A DNA stretch of 53,471 nucleotides from Nitrospira sp. SB0677_bin_15 (GTDB lineage Bacteria > Nitrospirota > Nitrospiria > Nitrospirales > UBA8639): positions 1 to 53,471 of the forward strand of contig VYFB01000001.1 of the NCBI GenBank assembly GCA_009842645.1. The letters are read 5' to 3'. Both the position numbers and the translations under genes were made by a program. Position 1 is the first letter of the stretch. Every line of letters begins with the position of its first letter. The notes below the pieces were generated by a model. That model did no database searches and was not told where the DNA came from. It was given only the letters and a program-made list of their open reading frames with translations. Positions 18,688-27,068 of the stretch are shown one piece after another.

Positions 18688-18884
18688 TGGTACGAGTCCC
18701 CGTAGGTTGGAGTAGGTTAGGTTAGCGTAATCCGACACGCCCCTCTACCTCCCCTAGCCCCTCCTGATCCTTCGCTACGCTCAGGACAAGCAAAGAAGGG
18801 GAAAAGTTCCTCCCCTTTGTAAGGGGAGGCCAGGTGGGGTAGATATCTGATTGTCGGGTTACGTCTTCGGCTAACCCGACCTGC
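18688..18884. repeat. Mixed repeat cluster between convergent genes
   Basis: No gene is visible. There is one arm of the GTCGGATTACG/CTAATCCGAC family near 18719-18740, a TCCTTCGCTACGCTCAGGA segment near 18769, a CTCCCCTTTGTAAGGGGAGG hairpin near 18811-18831, and GTCGGGTTACG...GGCTAACCCGAC near 18855-18880. The HD gene and lptD converge here, so the hairpins may serve as a bidirectional end. Confidence 0.65.
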
Positions 18885-21203
18885 TTAGGACCAAGGCACA
18901 CCCTGTTCACCCTGAAAAAGCGGACCGAGAATGCGCTTGAAGATTTGTGTGCCCAATCCGGTGGTAGCCCCCAAACCACGCAACGTGAGGAAAAAATTGA
19001 ATTGATTACGTTCAGGAAGACCGTTGCCTGCCGATAAGTGGATATAATACAGCCCAAGCGACCAGCATTTGCAGGAGTTTTGATAGAAGCCCAAAACGTC
19101 CCATTCAGGGGTCCGGTTCGTGACAAAATCATGATAGGCCTGGGTCCCCACCGTCCATCCCCATGGCAGACGAACGGCGCCACCCGCGCTGAAAAAGTTG
19201 ATTTCCGATTGGGCAGCCAAAACTTCATTAAAGGACACCGGATTCCAAACGTCTCCCCGGCGAGGGAGCAAACCTGATCGTGCATAGCGATACCCGACTT
19301 GCATGTAGGCCCGTTGGTAAGCCTGCACCATGACGTCTGAATTGAATTGCGATAATTCCCTGTCCTCCGGATTATAAAACGTATCCAGACTCAGGCTGAA
19401 ACGATCCAGAAGATCCGGTCGTTGCGTCTCCGGAAATTCAAACGTCGCCCTCCCCCACACGTCCGAGAACTTTTGCGTTGAACCGGGCGCAGAACCGAGG
19501 TGGTAACTTTGGGCGATCATCACGTCCATCAACGTGGTTGACCGTCTCCCGCTCCGCTCATCCTGCAACCTGGTCCTCAAGGAATACGTCGCCAGGTGTT
19601 TCCTTAGAAGATTATCGGTCGCGTCGATCTGTAAAAGGTCGGACTGCCTCGTCGCCGGCACATATTCATAGAACACGCGCGGCTCAATCGTGTGACGCAG
19701 CCGATGCCCGGTCCCAATCTGAAAACCGCGTGAGACGTTCGAGACCGCATCCAAGCCCAACCAAAACGTCCCACGATCCCTGGCCTCATCTTGAATCCGG
19801 CCGCGGGAATAGAGAACTTCCCTCATTTTGAATTGCGGGCGAAGACCGATCACGTGCCCCAAGTGCAACCCGTGAACGGCCAGGGACGGCATGACGTCGA
19901 AACGGCTCACGTTGCTCCCTTGCTCACGGGCAAAGTGGACAAACGTCGAGTCCAATCCGACGTCGAGACCGACCGTTTCCGCGCCCAGGGTCAAACGATG
20001 CCCGAACCGGTGCCCGATTTCCGGCAACCGTTGAAACGTATTCTGACCTCCGGCGTCCAGTGGTTGCAGGTATTGGGCCCTGAGATAGGCCGCTCCTCCC
20101 GGCAAACGGCGCCTGACGTGCAACACGGATTCCTGGCTGGGCAACGCCCGGGAAATCCCGGAAGCACTCAGATCCCGTAAGAGCCTCCGGTCCGTGGCAT
20201 AATTGACCTTGGCTTGAATCAGCAGGTCGTCCTGCGCACGGTGAACGTGCGCCCCCGTCACTTGCGCACGGGACTGCTTTGCATCGGTATCATTAAACGC
20301 ATTGATCAGCCATTGCCCTCTCGACCGGCGATTCAGGACGTAACGATACCCCACGTCCCCTCCCTGACCCCGTTTGGTCAGGATTTGCGGGGCGATGGTC
20401 AGATCCTGGCTGGGAGAAAGCGCCCAATAAAACCCCTGTCGATATTGAACGCCCAACACGTTGTCGAATCCGATCGTCGGAACCAGAAACCCGGTTTTTC
20501 TGGCGTTCGGCATCGGATAGCGCAGCACGGGGAGCGGGAGGACCGGCCGGTTGCGAATGTTCAACCATGCATCTTTGGCGAAAACACTGTCGCCCTGTTC
20601 CACGTCTACGTCCTGAAACGAAAAACTCCAATCGGGGATTTGCCCGTCATCCGCTTCGCAATTCGTAAACGTCCCGTCCTTTACGCGATAGTGGGTTTCG
20701 GAAAATCTTTGGAGCAGACGGCCCCGAAGCCACGTCCCCGTCTCTTTCAAGAAAATCTTTCCATTGACCACAAGAACGGATTCCGTATTCACGTTGATCG
20801 TCAATTCCTCCGCCCACACGTCATGCTCTTGATCCTTGAGATGAACGTGCCCCGTGGCCGTTAACCGTCCGGAGAGCTTGTGAAGCGCGGCTCGGTCGGC
20901 GGTCAACCGCACGGGACCCTGAGTCACGACCACCGAGCCGGCGGCTTTGAATTCCTCCGTGACTTGATCGAACTCGGTTCGCTCAGCCGTGACGCGAAGA
21001 GCGGAAGCCTCATCGGGTTGCTCCGGCATGACGCGAAGAGCAGGCGTGCGTTCCGTTTCCAAAGGTTCGGACACGGGAAACATGGGCAACGCATGAACCC
21101 AACTCACCGTCATGAACACGATCTGAACGGCACACAGAACGCCATTCCCGATAACTCGCCATGCCTGACGCGCTTGGGTTCGACTATCCCAGAACAGGTT
21201 CAT
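18885..21203 (-). CDS. lptD: LPS-assembly protein LptD
   Basis: LptD is the outer-membrane barrel that inserts LPS at the cell surface. The 772-residue protein has a signal/anchor segment (about 18-38), an OstA-type beta-jellyroll domain (about 65-180, with ADRAALHKLSGRLTATGHVH), and a large C-terminal barrel with PLPVLRYPMP and GFLVPTIGFDN. A Cys in TNCEADDG and two in SCKCWSLGLYY correspond to the disulfide-forming positions known in E. coli LptD. It is cotranscribed with folC, overlapping it by 20 nt. No LptE is recognised nearby. Confidence 0.9.
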   Translation of the reverse strand: MNLFWDSRTQARQAWRVIGNGVLCAVQIVFMTVSWVHALPMFPVSEPLETERTPALRVMPEQPDEASALRVTAERTEFDQVTEEFKAAGSVVVTQGPVRLTADRAALHKLSGRLTATGHVHLKDQEHDVWAEELTINVNTESVLVVNGKIFLKETGTWLRGRLLQRFSETHYRVKDGTFTNCEADDGQIPDWSFSFQDVDVEQGDSVFAKDAWLNIRNRPVLPLPVLRYPMPNARKTGFLVPTIGFDNVLGVQYRQGFYWALSPSQDLTIAPQILTKRGQGGDVGYRYVLNRRSRGQWLINAFNDTDAKQSRAQVTGAHVHRAQDDLLIQAKVNYATDRRLLRDLSASGISRALPSQESVLHVRRRLPGGAAYLRAQYLQPLDAGGQNTFQRLPEIGHRFGHRLTLGAETVGLDVGLDSTFVHFAREQGSNVSRFDVMPSLAVHGLHLGHVIGLRPQFKMREVLYSRGRIQDEARDRGTFWLGLDAVSNVSRGFQIGTGHRLRHTIEPRVFYEYVPATRQSDLLQIDATDNLLRKHLATYSLRTRLQDERSGRRSTTLMDVMIAQSYHLGSAPGSTQKFSDVWGRATFEFPETQRPDLLDRFSLSLDTFYNPEDRELSQFNSDVMVQAYQRAYMQVGYRYARSGLLPRRGDVWNPVSFNEVLAAQSEINFFSAGGAVRLPWGWTVGTQAYHDFVTNRTPEWDVLGFYQNSCKCWSLGLYYIHLSAGNGLPERNQFNFFLTLRGLGATTGLGTQIFKRILGPLFQGEQGVPWS

Positions 21204-22485
21204 ACGTCCTTCCCGTTATCAGGCTTTTCACGTGCCCGACAAGGAACAAGGATCCCGTCACGCAGATCAGATCGTTTTCACTCGCCAACCCCGTGGCCAG
21301 GTCGAAGGCCGCTTCCGGAGACTCACACTCGTATGCCGGATGATCAATGACTGGCAGGGCCTCTTTCAGGGCACGCACAGTGGCCGCCCTGGAAGAATTG
21401 ATCCGCGTCAGAATCACCGCGTCGGCGAGCGGGGCCAACGCCTTCAAAAATACGGAAAGATTCTTGTCCTGCATCATCCCGACCATCAGGATGAGACGAC
21501 GCTCTTGTTCTCCGGAAAGACGCGCTTGCAAATGGATTTTGAGACAGTCCGCCGCAGCCTGGTTATGAGCTCCATCACAGAGGATTTCAGGATGACGCCG
21601 AAGTCGTTCGAGCCGGCCAGGCCAGGAAACCTGCTCCAAGCCCTGCCTGACGGCCCGTTCGGGAATCCGAATCCCGGTCATCGCGCAGGCTTCGAGGAGA
21701 GCGACGGCACAAGCCGCATTCACCGTTTGATGTTCGCCGTCCAGCGCGCATTGAAGATTCACGTACTTGCGATGCATCCCGATGAAATCGAAGGCACCGG
21801 ACAACAGGGAGATACGCCGAAATTCGCCACCGAACCTGAACGTCCGTGCCTGCTTCCGTCGTGCCTGTTCCTCCAGGACGCCGGCTACCGATGGATTGAC
21901 CGGCCCGATGACCAACGGAACGTTCCGTTTGACAATTCCCGCTTTCTCAAAGGCAATCGCTTCCAGGGATGAGCCCAGGTGCTTCTCATGATCGAATGAA
22001 ATGTTGGTAATGATGGTTCCGATTGGCCTGCAGACGTTCGTCGCGTCAAATCTCCCGCCCAGCCCGACTTCCAGGACCGCGATTTCTACGCGTTCTTCGG
22101 CAAAATACTGAAAAGCCATGCAGGTGGCCACCTCAAAAAACGTGGGCGGCACGGTGAAAGACGGCAAGGCGTGTATGGTGTTGAACAGGTCGACGACTCG
22201 ATCTTCGGGAATACAAAGTCCTTGAACCTGGATTCGTTCGGAAAAATCAAGAAGATGCGGAGACGTATACAACCCCACGCGAATGCCGGCTGCCTGCAGG
22301 ATCGACGCCGTGATGGCCGCCACGGATCCTTTCCCATTGGTTCCGGCAACGTGCAGGACCGGAATACGCTCTTGGGGATTTCCGAGTTCCGACAACAACG
22401 AGGAAATCGTGTCGAGTCCCAGGTGGATGCCGAATTGTTGCAACTCGTAGAGACGTTCTCGTGCGGCTTCGTAGGAGTGCTTCAT
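21184..22485 (-). CDS. folC: Folylpolyglutamate synthase / dihydrofolate synthase FolC
   Basis: FolC adds glutamate to dihydropteroate and to folates. The 433-residue protein has the Mur-ligase-like P-loop HVAGTNGKGSVAA near residue 45, the YTSPHL motif, an EVGLGGRFDATNV motif, and a C-terminal domain with CDGAHN. I place the start at the ATG at 22485 (MKHSYEAARERLYELQQFGI), which matches the family N-terminus. The gene lies downstream of accD, an arrangement common in many bacteria, but a 215-nt repeat-containing gap separates them. Confidence 0.94.
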   Translation of the reverse strand: MKHSYEAARERLYELQQFGIHLGLDTISSLLSELGNPQERIPVLHVAGTNGKGSVAAITASILQAAGIRVGLYTSPHLLDFSERIQVQGLCIPEDRVVDLFNTIHALPSFTVPPTFFEVATCMAFQYFAEERVEIAVLEVGLGGRFDATNVCRPIGTIITNISFDHEKHLGSSLEAIAFEKAGIVKRNVPLVIGPVNPSVAGVLEEQARRKQARTFRFGGEFRRISLLSGAFDFIGMHRKYVNLQCALDGEHQTVNAACAVALLEACAMTGIRIPERAVRQGLEQVSWPGRLERLRRHPEILCDGAHNQAAADCLKIHLQARLSGEQERRLILMVGMMQDKNLSVFLKALAPLADAVILTRINSSRAATVRALKEALPVIDHPAYECESPEAAFDLATGLASENDLICVTGSLFLVGHVKSLITGRTYEPVLG

Positions 22486-22700
22486 CAACGCGCATCCCGA
22501 ACTGTCATTGGTATGAAAATAGCCAACAACACCCCAATTTGTCATTCCGAGCGAAGCGAGGAATCTCTCCCTCGATAACCGACCGCCTCAACGACGAGAT
22601 CCTTCGCTTCGCTCAGGATGACAAGCCGGACCATTTTCACCTCATGATAGACAGACGGCAAACCTGCGCCGAGGCAGTGACAGTGGCCGCGCGACGCCCG
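22486..22700. repeat. Repeat-bearing gap between accD and folC
   Basis: About 22543-22624 is an inverted repeat with GTCATTCCGAGCGAAGCGAG on the left and CTTCGCTCAGGATGAC on the right, with central GAATCTCTCC/GAGATCC. No coding region is supported in the rest. Confidence 0.6.
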
Positions 22701-23546
22701 TCAGGCACTGGCACCCAGATGCCGAAGAACGGCGTGAAGCGTCTGCTGAAGACGGGGCCGGCTCACAATTGCGTCGATCATACCATGTTCGAGCAAAAAT
22801 TCCGCGCGCTGAAACCCGTCCGGCAGCCGCTGTTTGATGGTTTGCTCAATAACGCGCGGACCCGCAAACCCGATCAAAGCTTTCGGCTCAGCCAGAATGA
22901 CGTCACCCAACATGGCCACGCTCGCGGTGACTCCCCCGAACGTCGGATCCGTCAGGAGCGAAATGAACGGCACGCCGGCTTCATGAAGCCGCGCCATAGC
23001 TGCCGACGTCCTGGCCATCTGCATGAGCGAGAGGATGCCCTCCTGCATTCTCGCTCCGCCCGACGTGGTCACGAGTAAGAATGGCGTGTTTCCCTCAATG
23101 GCCCGCTCGGCCGCACGACAGATCTTTTCTCCCACCACGGACCCCATGCTGCCGCCCATGAATCCAAAATCAAAGATCCCCACAATGACCGGACAGGCTT
23201 GAAGCGTCCCTTCTCCTGTGACGATGGCGTCACGTCTGCCGGTTTTCTTCTGAGAGATCTCGATTCGTTCCGGATAGGGTTGCGTATCGGCAAACGCCAA
23301 GGGGTCGCCGGGAGACAAGCTGGCGTCCCACTCCTGAAAACTGCCGGGATCGAACAAGACGTCAATACGTTCGGGGACCGACAAGGGAAAGTGGTATCCG
23401 CACTTGGGACAGAGTTTGAAGTTCTGATCGACTTCTTTTCGATAGACGATGGCACGGCAAAAAGCACATTTAATCCACATGCCTTCGATGATGTTCAGCT
23501 TGCTCTTTTCCCGTTGTTCCGACGAGCCCTTCTTAAACAAACCCAT
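22701..23546 (-). CDS. accD: Acetyl-CoA carboxylase carboxyltransferase subunit beta
   Basis: AccD with AccA transfers CO2 from carboxybiotin to acetyl-CoA to form malonyl-CoA. The 281-residue product has the N-terminal zinc ribbon (CAFC at residues 28-31 and CPKCG about 16 residues later) and the crotonase-like carboxyltransferase core with GGSMGSVVGEK, TTSGGARMQEG and FAGPRVIEQT. No accA is in the window. Length is normal. Confidence 0.95.
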   Translation of the reverse strand: MGLFKKGSSEQREKSKLNIIEGMWIKCAFCRAIVYRKEVDQNFKLCPKCGYHFPLSVPERIDVLFDPGSFQEWDASLSPGDPLAFADTQPYPERIEISQKKTGRRDAIVTGEGTLQACPVIVGIFDFGFMGGSMGSVVGEKICRAAERAIEGNTPFLLVTTSGGARMQEGILSLMQMARTSAAMARLHEAGVPFISLLTDPTFGGVTASVAMLGDVILAEPKALIGFAGPRVIEQTIKQRLPDGFQRAEFLLEHGMIDAIVSRPRLQQTLHAVLRHLGASA

Positions 23547-23653
23547 CGAGACCCTTTCCCATGCCTGTCCCCGACGCCTGTCCCCGACGTTTGTAATCGG
23601 GGATCGAATCGGGGATCTATCGAGGACGCAAGGTCCAACAACGGCGGGAACAA

Positions 23654-24703
23654 TCAGCCGCCGCGCGCGTGCATTTCCAAATGTGGATCCTGGCGCAGTT
23701 CGTCAATCTGAATAAATTGACCTCGCCCGCTTGAGGACTCCAGCGCTTTACGGTCTTCGGCGCCGCGGTCGACCCGTTGCTGCCATCCCGACCGGATACA
23801 GTCTCGCAGGGTCGCGTCATCGTTCATGCGAAGCGGTTCACGCAAATCGAATCCGTGCCTGGCATAGAGACACAGATACCACATACCGTCCGCCGTCAAA
23901 CGGCTCCGGTCGCACGTCGCGCAAAACGGCGTGGTCGTGGAGGGAATGATCCCGAACGTCGTGCCATCAGGCAACCGATAACGCCGGGCCGGAGCCGAAC
24001 TGTTTTCCCGAACAGGCTCAACCGAGCCATAGGCCTGCCGGAACTTCACCAGGATCTCCGCCTGGGAAACGACTTTTTCCAGACCCCAATCATTCGCGCC
24101 GCCGACGTCCATGTACTCGATAAATCGCACCTCCCCATCGACGCTTTTTCCATATTCGATTAACTCGACGAGCTCGTCGTCGTTGAATCCCTTGATCGCG
24201 ACAGTGTCGATTTTGAGTCCTGTCAATCCGGCCGTCTTGACGTACGCAATGCCCTGTAAGACCCGGTCAAACGTATCCCGTTTGGTCAGGTTCCTGAACT
24301 TGTCGGGTTTGAGAGTGTCCAGGCTGACCGTGATCCGATCCAAACCGGCGTCGCGAAGGGATTCGGCTTGCTCATCCAACAGAATGCCATTCGTGGTCAG
24401 AGCAACGTCCCGGATGGCGGTCTGTCGCTTCAACAGGCGGATGAGAGTAGGCAGGTCACGACGAAGCAACGGCTCCCCACCCGTCAACCGGACTTTATCC
24501 ACGCCGAACTCGGTGAAAATCTCCACCAACTGATTGATTTCTTCGAAGCTCAGGAGGGTTTCGCGGGGAAGCCACGCATACTCATCCTCCGGCATGCAAT
24601 AGCGGCACCGCAGGTTGCACCGGTCCGTGACGGACACGCGGAGACTCCGCAGGGGACGATCAAACGTGTCCAACAGATCCGCACCTGCCGGCGAGGCATT
24701 CAT
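23654..24703 (-). CDS. moaA: GTP 3',8-cyclase MoaA
   Basis: MoaA is the radical SAM enzyme that starts molybdopterin synthesis from GTP. The 349-residue product has the radical SAM cluster CNLRCRYC near residue 27, TGGEPLLR for SAM binding, and the second 4Fe-4S site CATCDRSR with a Cys 13 residues further. The usual C-terminal GG is present (HARGG). I choose the ATG at 24703, which overlaps the moaE stop as ATGA. It is the last gene of moaC-moaD-moaE-moaA. Confidence 0.95.
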   Translation of the reverse strand: MNASPAGADLLDTFDRPLRSLRVSVTDRCNLRCRYCMPEDEYAWLPRETLLSFEEINQLVEIFTEFGVDKVRLTGGEPLLRRDLPTLIRLLKRQTAIRDVALTTNGILLDEQAESLRDAGLDRITVSLDTLKPDKFRNLTKRDTFDRVLQGIAYVKTAGLTGLKIDTVAIKGFNDDELVELIEYGKSVDGEVRFIEYMDVGGANDWGLEKVVSQAEILVKFRQAYGSVEPVRENSSAPARRYRLPDGTTFGIIPSTTTPFCATCDRSRLTADGMWYLCLYARHGFDLREPLRMNDDATLRDCIRSGWQQRVDRGAEDRKALESSSGRGQFIQIDELRQDPHLEMHARGG

Positions 24704-25143
24704 GGATGTTGCTCGACCCATAGTTCTCCGTCCGGCGTCTGTTCGCATTTCCAGATCGGCGTAATCTGCTTCAGTTCGTCGATACACCATTTGCACGCCT
24801 TGAACGCATCAGCCCGATGCATGGCGCCCACCACAATCAGGACAATGTTCTCCCCAATGTCGATCTCGCCGTACCGATGCAGAATCAGCACTTCAATGAC
24901 GTCAAAATCCTGCAACGCACGCTCGCGGATTTCCCGGAGTTTCTTCTGGGCCATCCCTTCATAGTATTCAAACGTGATCCGGCTGACGTCCCGGTCATTC
25001 GAGCGATCACGCGCGGTGCCGAGAAAGGTCGCAATGCCGCCAATGCGCGTGGAACGGTTCCGGACCCGGTTGATTTCCTCGTCAATCGAAAAGTCCTCTC
25101 GTTGGACCCGGACCAACGTGGCTTCGGTATCAACGGTAGACAT
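24700..25143 (-). CDS. moaE: Molybdopterin synthase catalytic subunit MoaE
   Basis: MoaE is the large subunit that transfers sulfur from MoaD thiocarboxylate to precursor Z. The 147-residue protein shows GGIATFLGTARD, FEYYEGMAQKKL, ILHRYGEIDIGE and DAFKACKWCIDELKQITPIWK, including the conserved Lys residues. Its ATG at 25143 lies inside the 3' end of moaD (14 nt overlap). The stop overlaps moaA. Confidence 0.94.
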   Translation of the reverse strand: MSTVDTEATLVRVQREDFSIDEEINRVRNRSTRIGGIATFLGTARDRSNDRDVSRITFEYYEGMAQKKLREIRERALQDFDVIEVLILHRYGEIDIGENIVLIVVGAMHRADAFKACKWCIDELKQITPIWKCEQTPDGELWVEQHP

Positions 25144-25423
25144 GGGCAAGCATCTCCCCTGGTGTACATGATCCGCCGGAAAACGGCGGAAGCAACGCGA
25201 TTTCATCAGTGCCGGTCAGTTCAGTTTCCCCGTGAGCAACCTCATGGTTCACCGACACGAGAATCTTTCTTTTCAGCAACAAGTCGCCAACGTCGGCATT
25301 CATCAACCGGATGGCCGCGATCAGATCATCCACCCGGCAACCTTGGTCCAATGGGACCTTCAGTTCGGATTCGTTATGAAGCTGCGTTTTCAACATGCCG
25401 AACAATTTCACCGTGACAATCAT
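25130..25423 (-). CDS. moaD: Molybdopterin synthase sulfur carrier MoaD with a C-terminal extension
   Basis: MoaD is a ubiquitin-like protein whose C-terminal Gly is thiocarboxylated. The first 84 residues are a normal MoaD ([15 protein letters not shown] to [10 protein letters not shown]). The frame then continues for 13 residues ([13 protein letters not shown]) before TGA, overlapping the moaE start. The Gly-Gly (25172-25177) must be C-terminal for activation by MoeB. So this product needs trimming, or the tail arose by loss of a stop codon or by a sequence error. The ATG at 25423 overlaps the moaC stop (ATGA). Confidence 0.88.
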   Translation of the reverse strand: MIVTVKLFGMLKTQLHNESELKVPLDQGCRVDDLIAAIRLMNADVGDLLLKRKILVSVNHEVAHGETELTGTDEIALLPPFSGGSCTPGEMLAHVYR

Positions 25424-25953
25424 GACGATGCCCCATGAACGGGGGCCAAGGCCTCGACGCCGCCTCGTTGATAGGTCCCGGACTTGCCGCCGGATTTCGA
25501 GACCAGACACACGTCTCCGACACTCATGCCTTTATCCACGGCTTTACACATATCGTAGATCGTCAACGCCGCCACCGCGACCGCGGTCATGGCTTCCATT
25601 TCGACCCCGGTCTGGCCGTTGGTCTTGACCGCAGCCTGGATGGTCAAGGAACATTGCCCCTGCTCATCGGGCGTCGCATGTTCCCGGAAGTCGATGTTCA
25701 CACTCGTCAGCAGCAAGGGATGACACATAGGGACCAGATCCGGCGTCCGTTTGGCGCCCATGACCCCGGCCACCTGCGCCACGGCCAGAACGTCGCCTTT
25801 AGCAATTTTCCCTTCCTGAATACGGCGTAGGGTTTCCGGAAGCATCGAGACGCGGCCTTGCGCCACTGCGATACGTTCGGTTGAACCCTTGGCCGACACG
25901 TCAACCATCCTCGCACGGCCGGATTCATTAAAATGCGTAAAATCAGCCACCAA
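25420..25953 (-). CDS. moaC: Cyclic pyranopterin monophosphate synthase MoaC
   Basis: MoaC converts the MoaA product to cyclic pyranopterin monophosphate. The 177-residue protein has [34 protein letters not shown] and the C-terminal [11 protein letters not shown], all diagnostic. It starts at GTG 25953 with GGGAGGG about 10-16 nt upstream. It leads the moa operon, behind a strong predicted promoter. Confidence 0.95.
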   Translation of the reverse strand: MVADFTHFNESGRARMVDVSAKGSTERIAVAQGRVSMLPETLRRIQEGKIAKGDVLAVAQVAGVMGAKRTPDLVPMCHPLLLTSVNIDFREHATPDEQGQCSLTIQAAVKTNGQTGVEMEAMTAVAVAALTIYDMCKAVDKGMSVGDVCLVSKSGGKSGTYQRGGVEALAPVHGASS

Positions 25954-25994
25954 GCATAACCCTCCCCATTAAGCGTTCGGCTCTAGGAACCTCT

Positions 25995-26024
25995 ATTATA
26001 GGAGTCCTCCGAAAAGCGGGTCAA
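25995..26024 (-). promoter_or_regulatory. Predicted sigma-70 promoter for the moa operon
   Basis: On the minus strand: TTGACC, an 18-nt spacer, then a perfect TATAAT. The start site would be near 25988, about 35 nt before the moaC GTG. That leader is too short for a molybdenum-cofactor riboswitch, and none was seen. Confidence 0.6.
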
Positions 26025-26073
26025 GCAGTTGGGCTTGCTCACGCTTGGCCGGAGCCTGGCAAGTCAACCGGGC

Positions 26074-26102
26074 TTGACACGTATTTTCCCCTCCTCGACA
26101 AT
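26074..26102 (+). promoter_or_regulatory. Predicted sigma-70 promoter giving a near-leaderless folB fusion transcript
   Basis: A perfect TTGACA (26074-26079), a 17-nt spacer and GACAAT (26097-26102, 4 of 6). The expected start of transcription falls at or next to the ATG at 26109, and no Shine-Dalgarno sequence precedes that ATG. Confidence 0.45.
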
Positions 26103-26108
26103 GCCCTG

Positions 26109-27029
26109 ATGTCCGAAGCCATCATCATTGAAGAAATCCGGTTTCAGGCGCGGTGCGGGGTCACGCCGGACGAACGGCAATGCCCGCAGCCGCTATTGGC
26201 GGACCTCGAACTCACCTGTTCGGTCGAAGACGCCATTCATTCCGACAGCCTCACCAAAACCGTGGATTACGCCCAAGTCGTGCAACGGGTCATTGACGTC
26301 GGAACCGCCCATGAAAACGCGCTGATCGAACGATTGACGGATCAAATCGCCCAAACACTCCTGCTGGAATTTCCCATTCAACGACTGACCATCTGGCTAC
26401 GGAAAGCCGCGCCGCCGCTCCCGGACGTGTCAGGTTCGGTCGGCGTCCGCCTGACGTACCCTCGCACACGTGCAATCGATTCCGTTTCCCCTTTTCAACC
26501 TTCGCCGTTTCTGCACGCCGTCGCCCACATGATCCCCAAGGGCAAAGTCCTGGACGTGGCCGCCGGAGAAGGCCGCCACGCCTTGTGCCTGGCTTCTCAA
26601 GGGTATGAGGTGATCGGTCTTGATCGAAACGGGGAGGCATTAGCCACCCTGACGCGCAAAGCTGGCGAGCACCACCTTTCCAATCTCTCGACGTGGAACA
26701 CGGACTTGGAAAAAGACCCGACGGCGCCCCCTTCACTGGGCAATCAGGAATACGACGGGATCATGGTGTTTTTCTATCTCTTCCGACCGCTCTTTCCGTC
26801 TCTCCTGCAAGCCCTCAAGCCCGGCGGCGTCCTGATCTATGAAACGTTTCTGATCGACAACCACGTACGGCACCAGCATCCTCGAAGGAAGGAATTCTGT
26901 CTGGCGCACAACGAACTGCTGCACTTAACGCATCCACTGCGAGTGCTGCATTATGGAGAAGGCCCCTCCCCTTCCCCGCTTCACCACGAACCTGCCATCA
27001 CCGCACGGCTCGTGGCGCAAAAATCTTGA
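26109..27029 (+). CDS. Dihydroneopterin aldolase (FolB) fused to a SAM-dependent methyltransferase
   Basis: Residues 1-118 are a FolB-type aldolase (7,8-dihydroneopterin to 6-hydroxymethyldihydropterin): an IIIEEIRFQARCGVTPDE segment with the conserved Glu, TVDYAQV with the Tyr, and LRKAAPPL with the Lys. Residues from about 135 form a class I methyltransferase, with the SAM motif VLDVAAGEGRHALCLASQGY, LDRNGEALA (acidic end of strand 2), and a LKPGGVLIYETF motif. The TehB-like methyltransferase substrate is unknown. One uninterrupted frame spans both domains. It is divergent from moaC, another pterin gene, which is suggestive only. Confidence 0.87.
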   Translation: MSEAIIIEEIRFQARCGVTPDERQCPQPLLADLELTCSVEDAIHSDSLTKTVDYAQVVQRVIDVGTAHENALIERLTDQIAQTLLLEFPIQRLTIWLRKAAPPLPDVSGSVGVRLTYPRTRAIDSVSPFQPSPFLHAVAHMIPKGKVLDVAAGEGRHALCLASQGYEVIGLDRNGEALATLTRKAGEHHLSNLSTWNTDLEKDPTAPPSLGNQEYDGIMVFFYLFRPLFPSLLQALKPGGVLIYETFLIDNHVRHQHPRRKEFCLAHNELLHLTHPLRVLHYGEGPSPSPLHHEPAITARLVAQKS

Positions 27030-27068
27030 CCGGGACACCGCCGGCTGTAAGAAAGCAATCGCCCGTCG

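Noticed and set aside
25985-26000. GGAACCTCT at the moaC promoter as another inverted-repeat element end
   Set aside because: Only about 9-10 nt agree and no partner end or inner sequence follows.
25420-26110. Molybdenum-cofactor riboswitch upstream of moaC
   Set aside because: The predicted leader is only about 35 nt, too short for the known aptamer.
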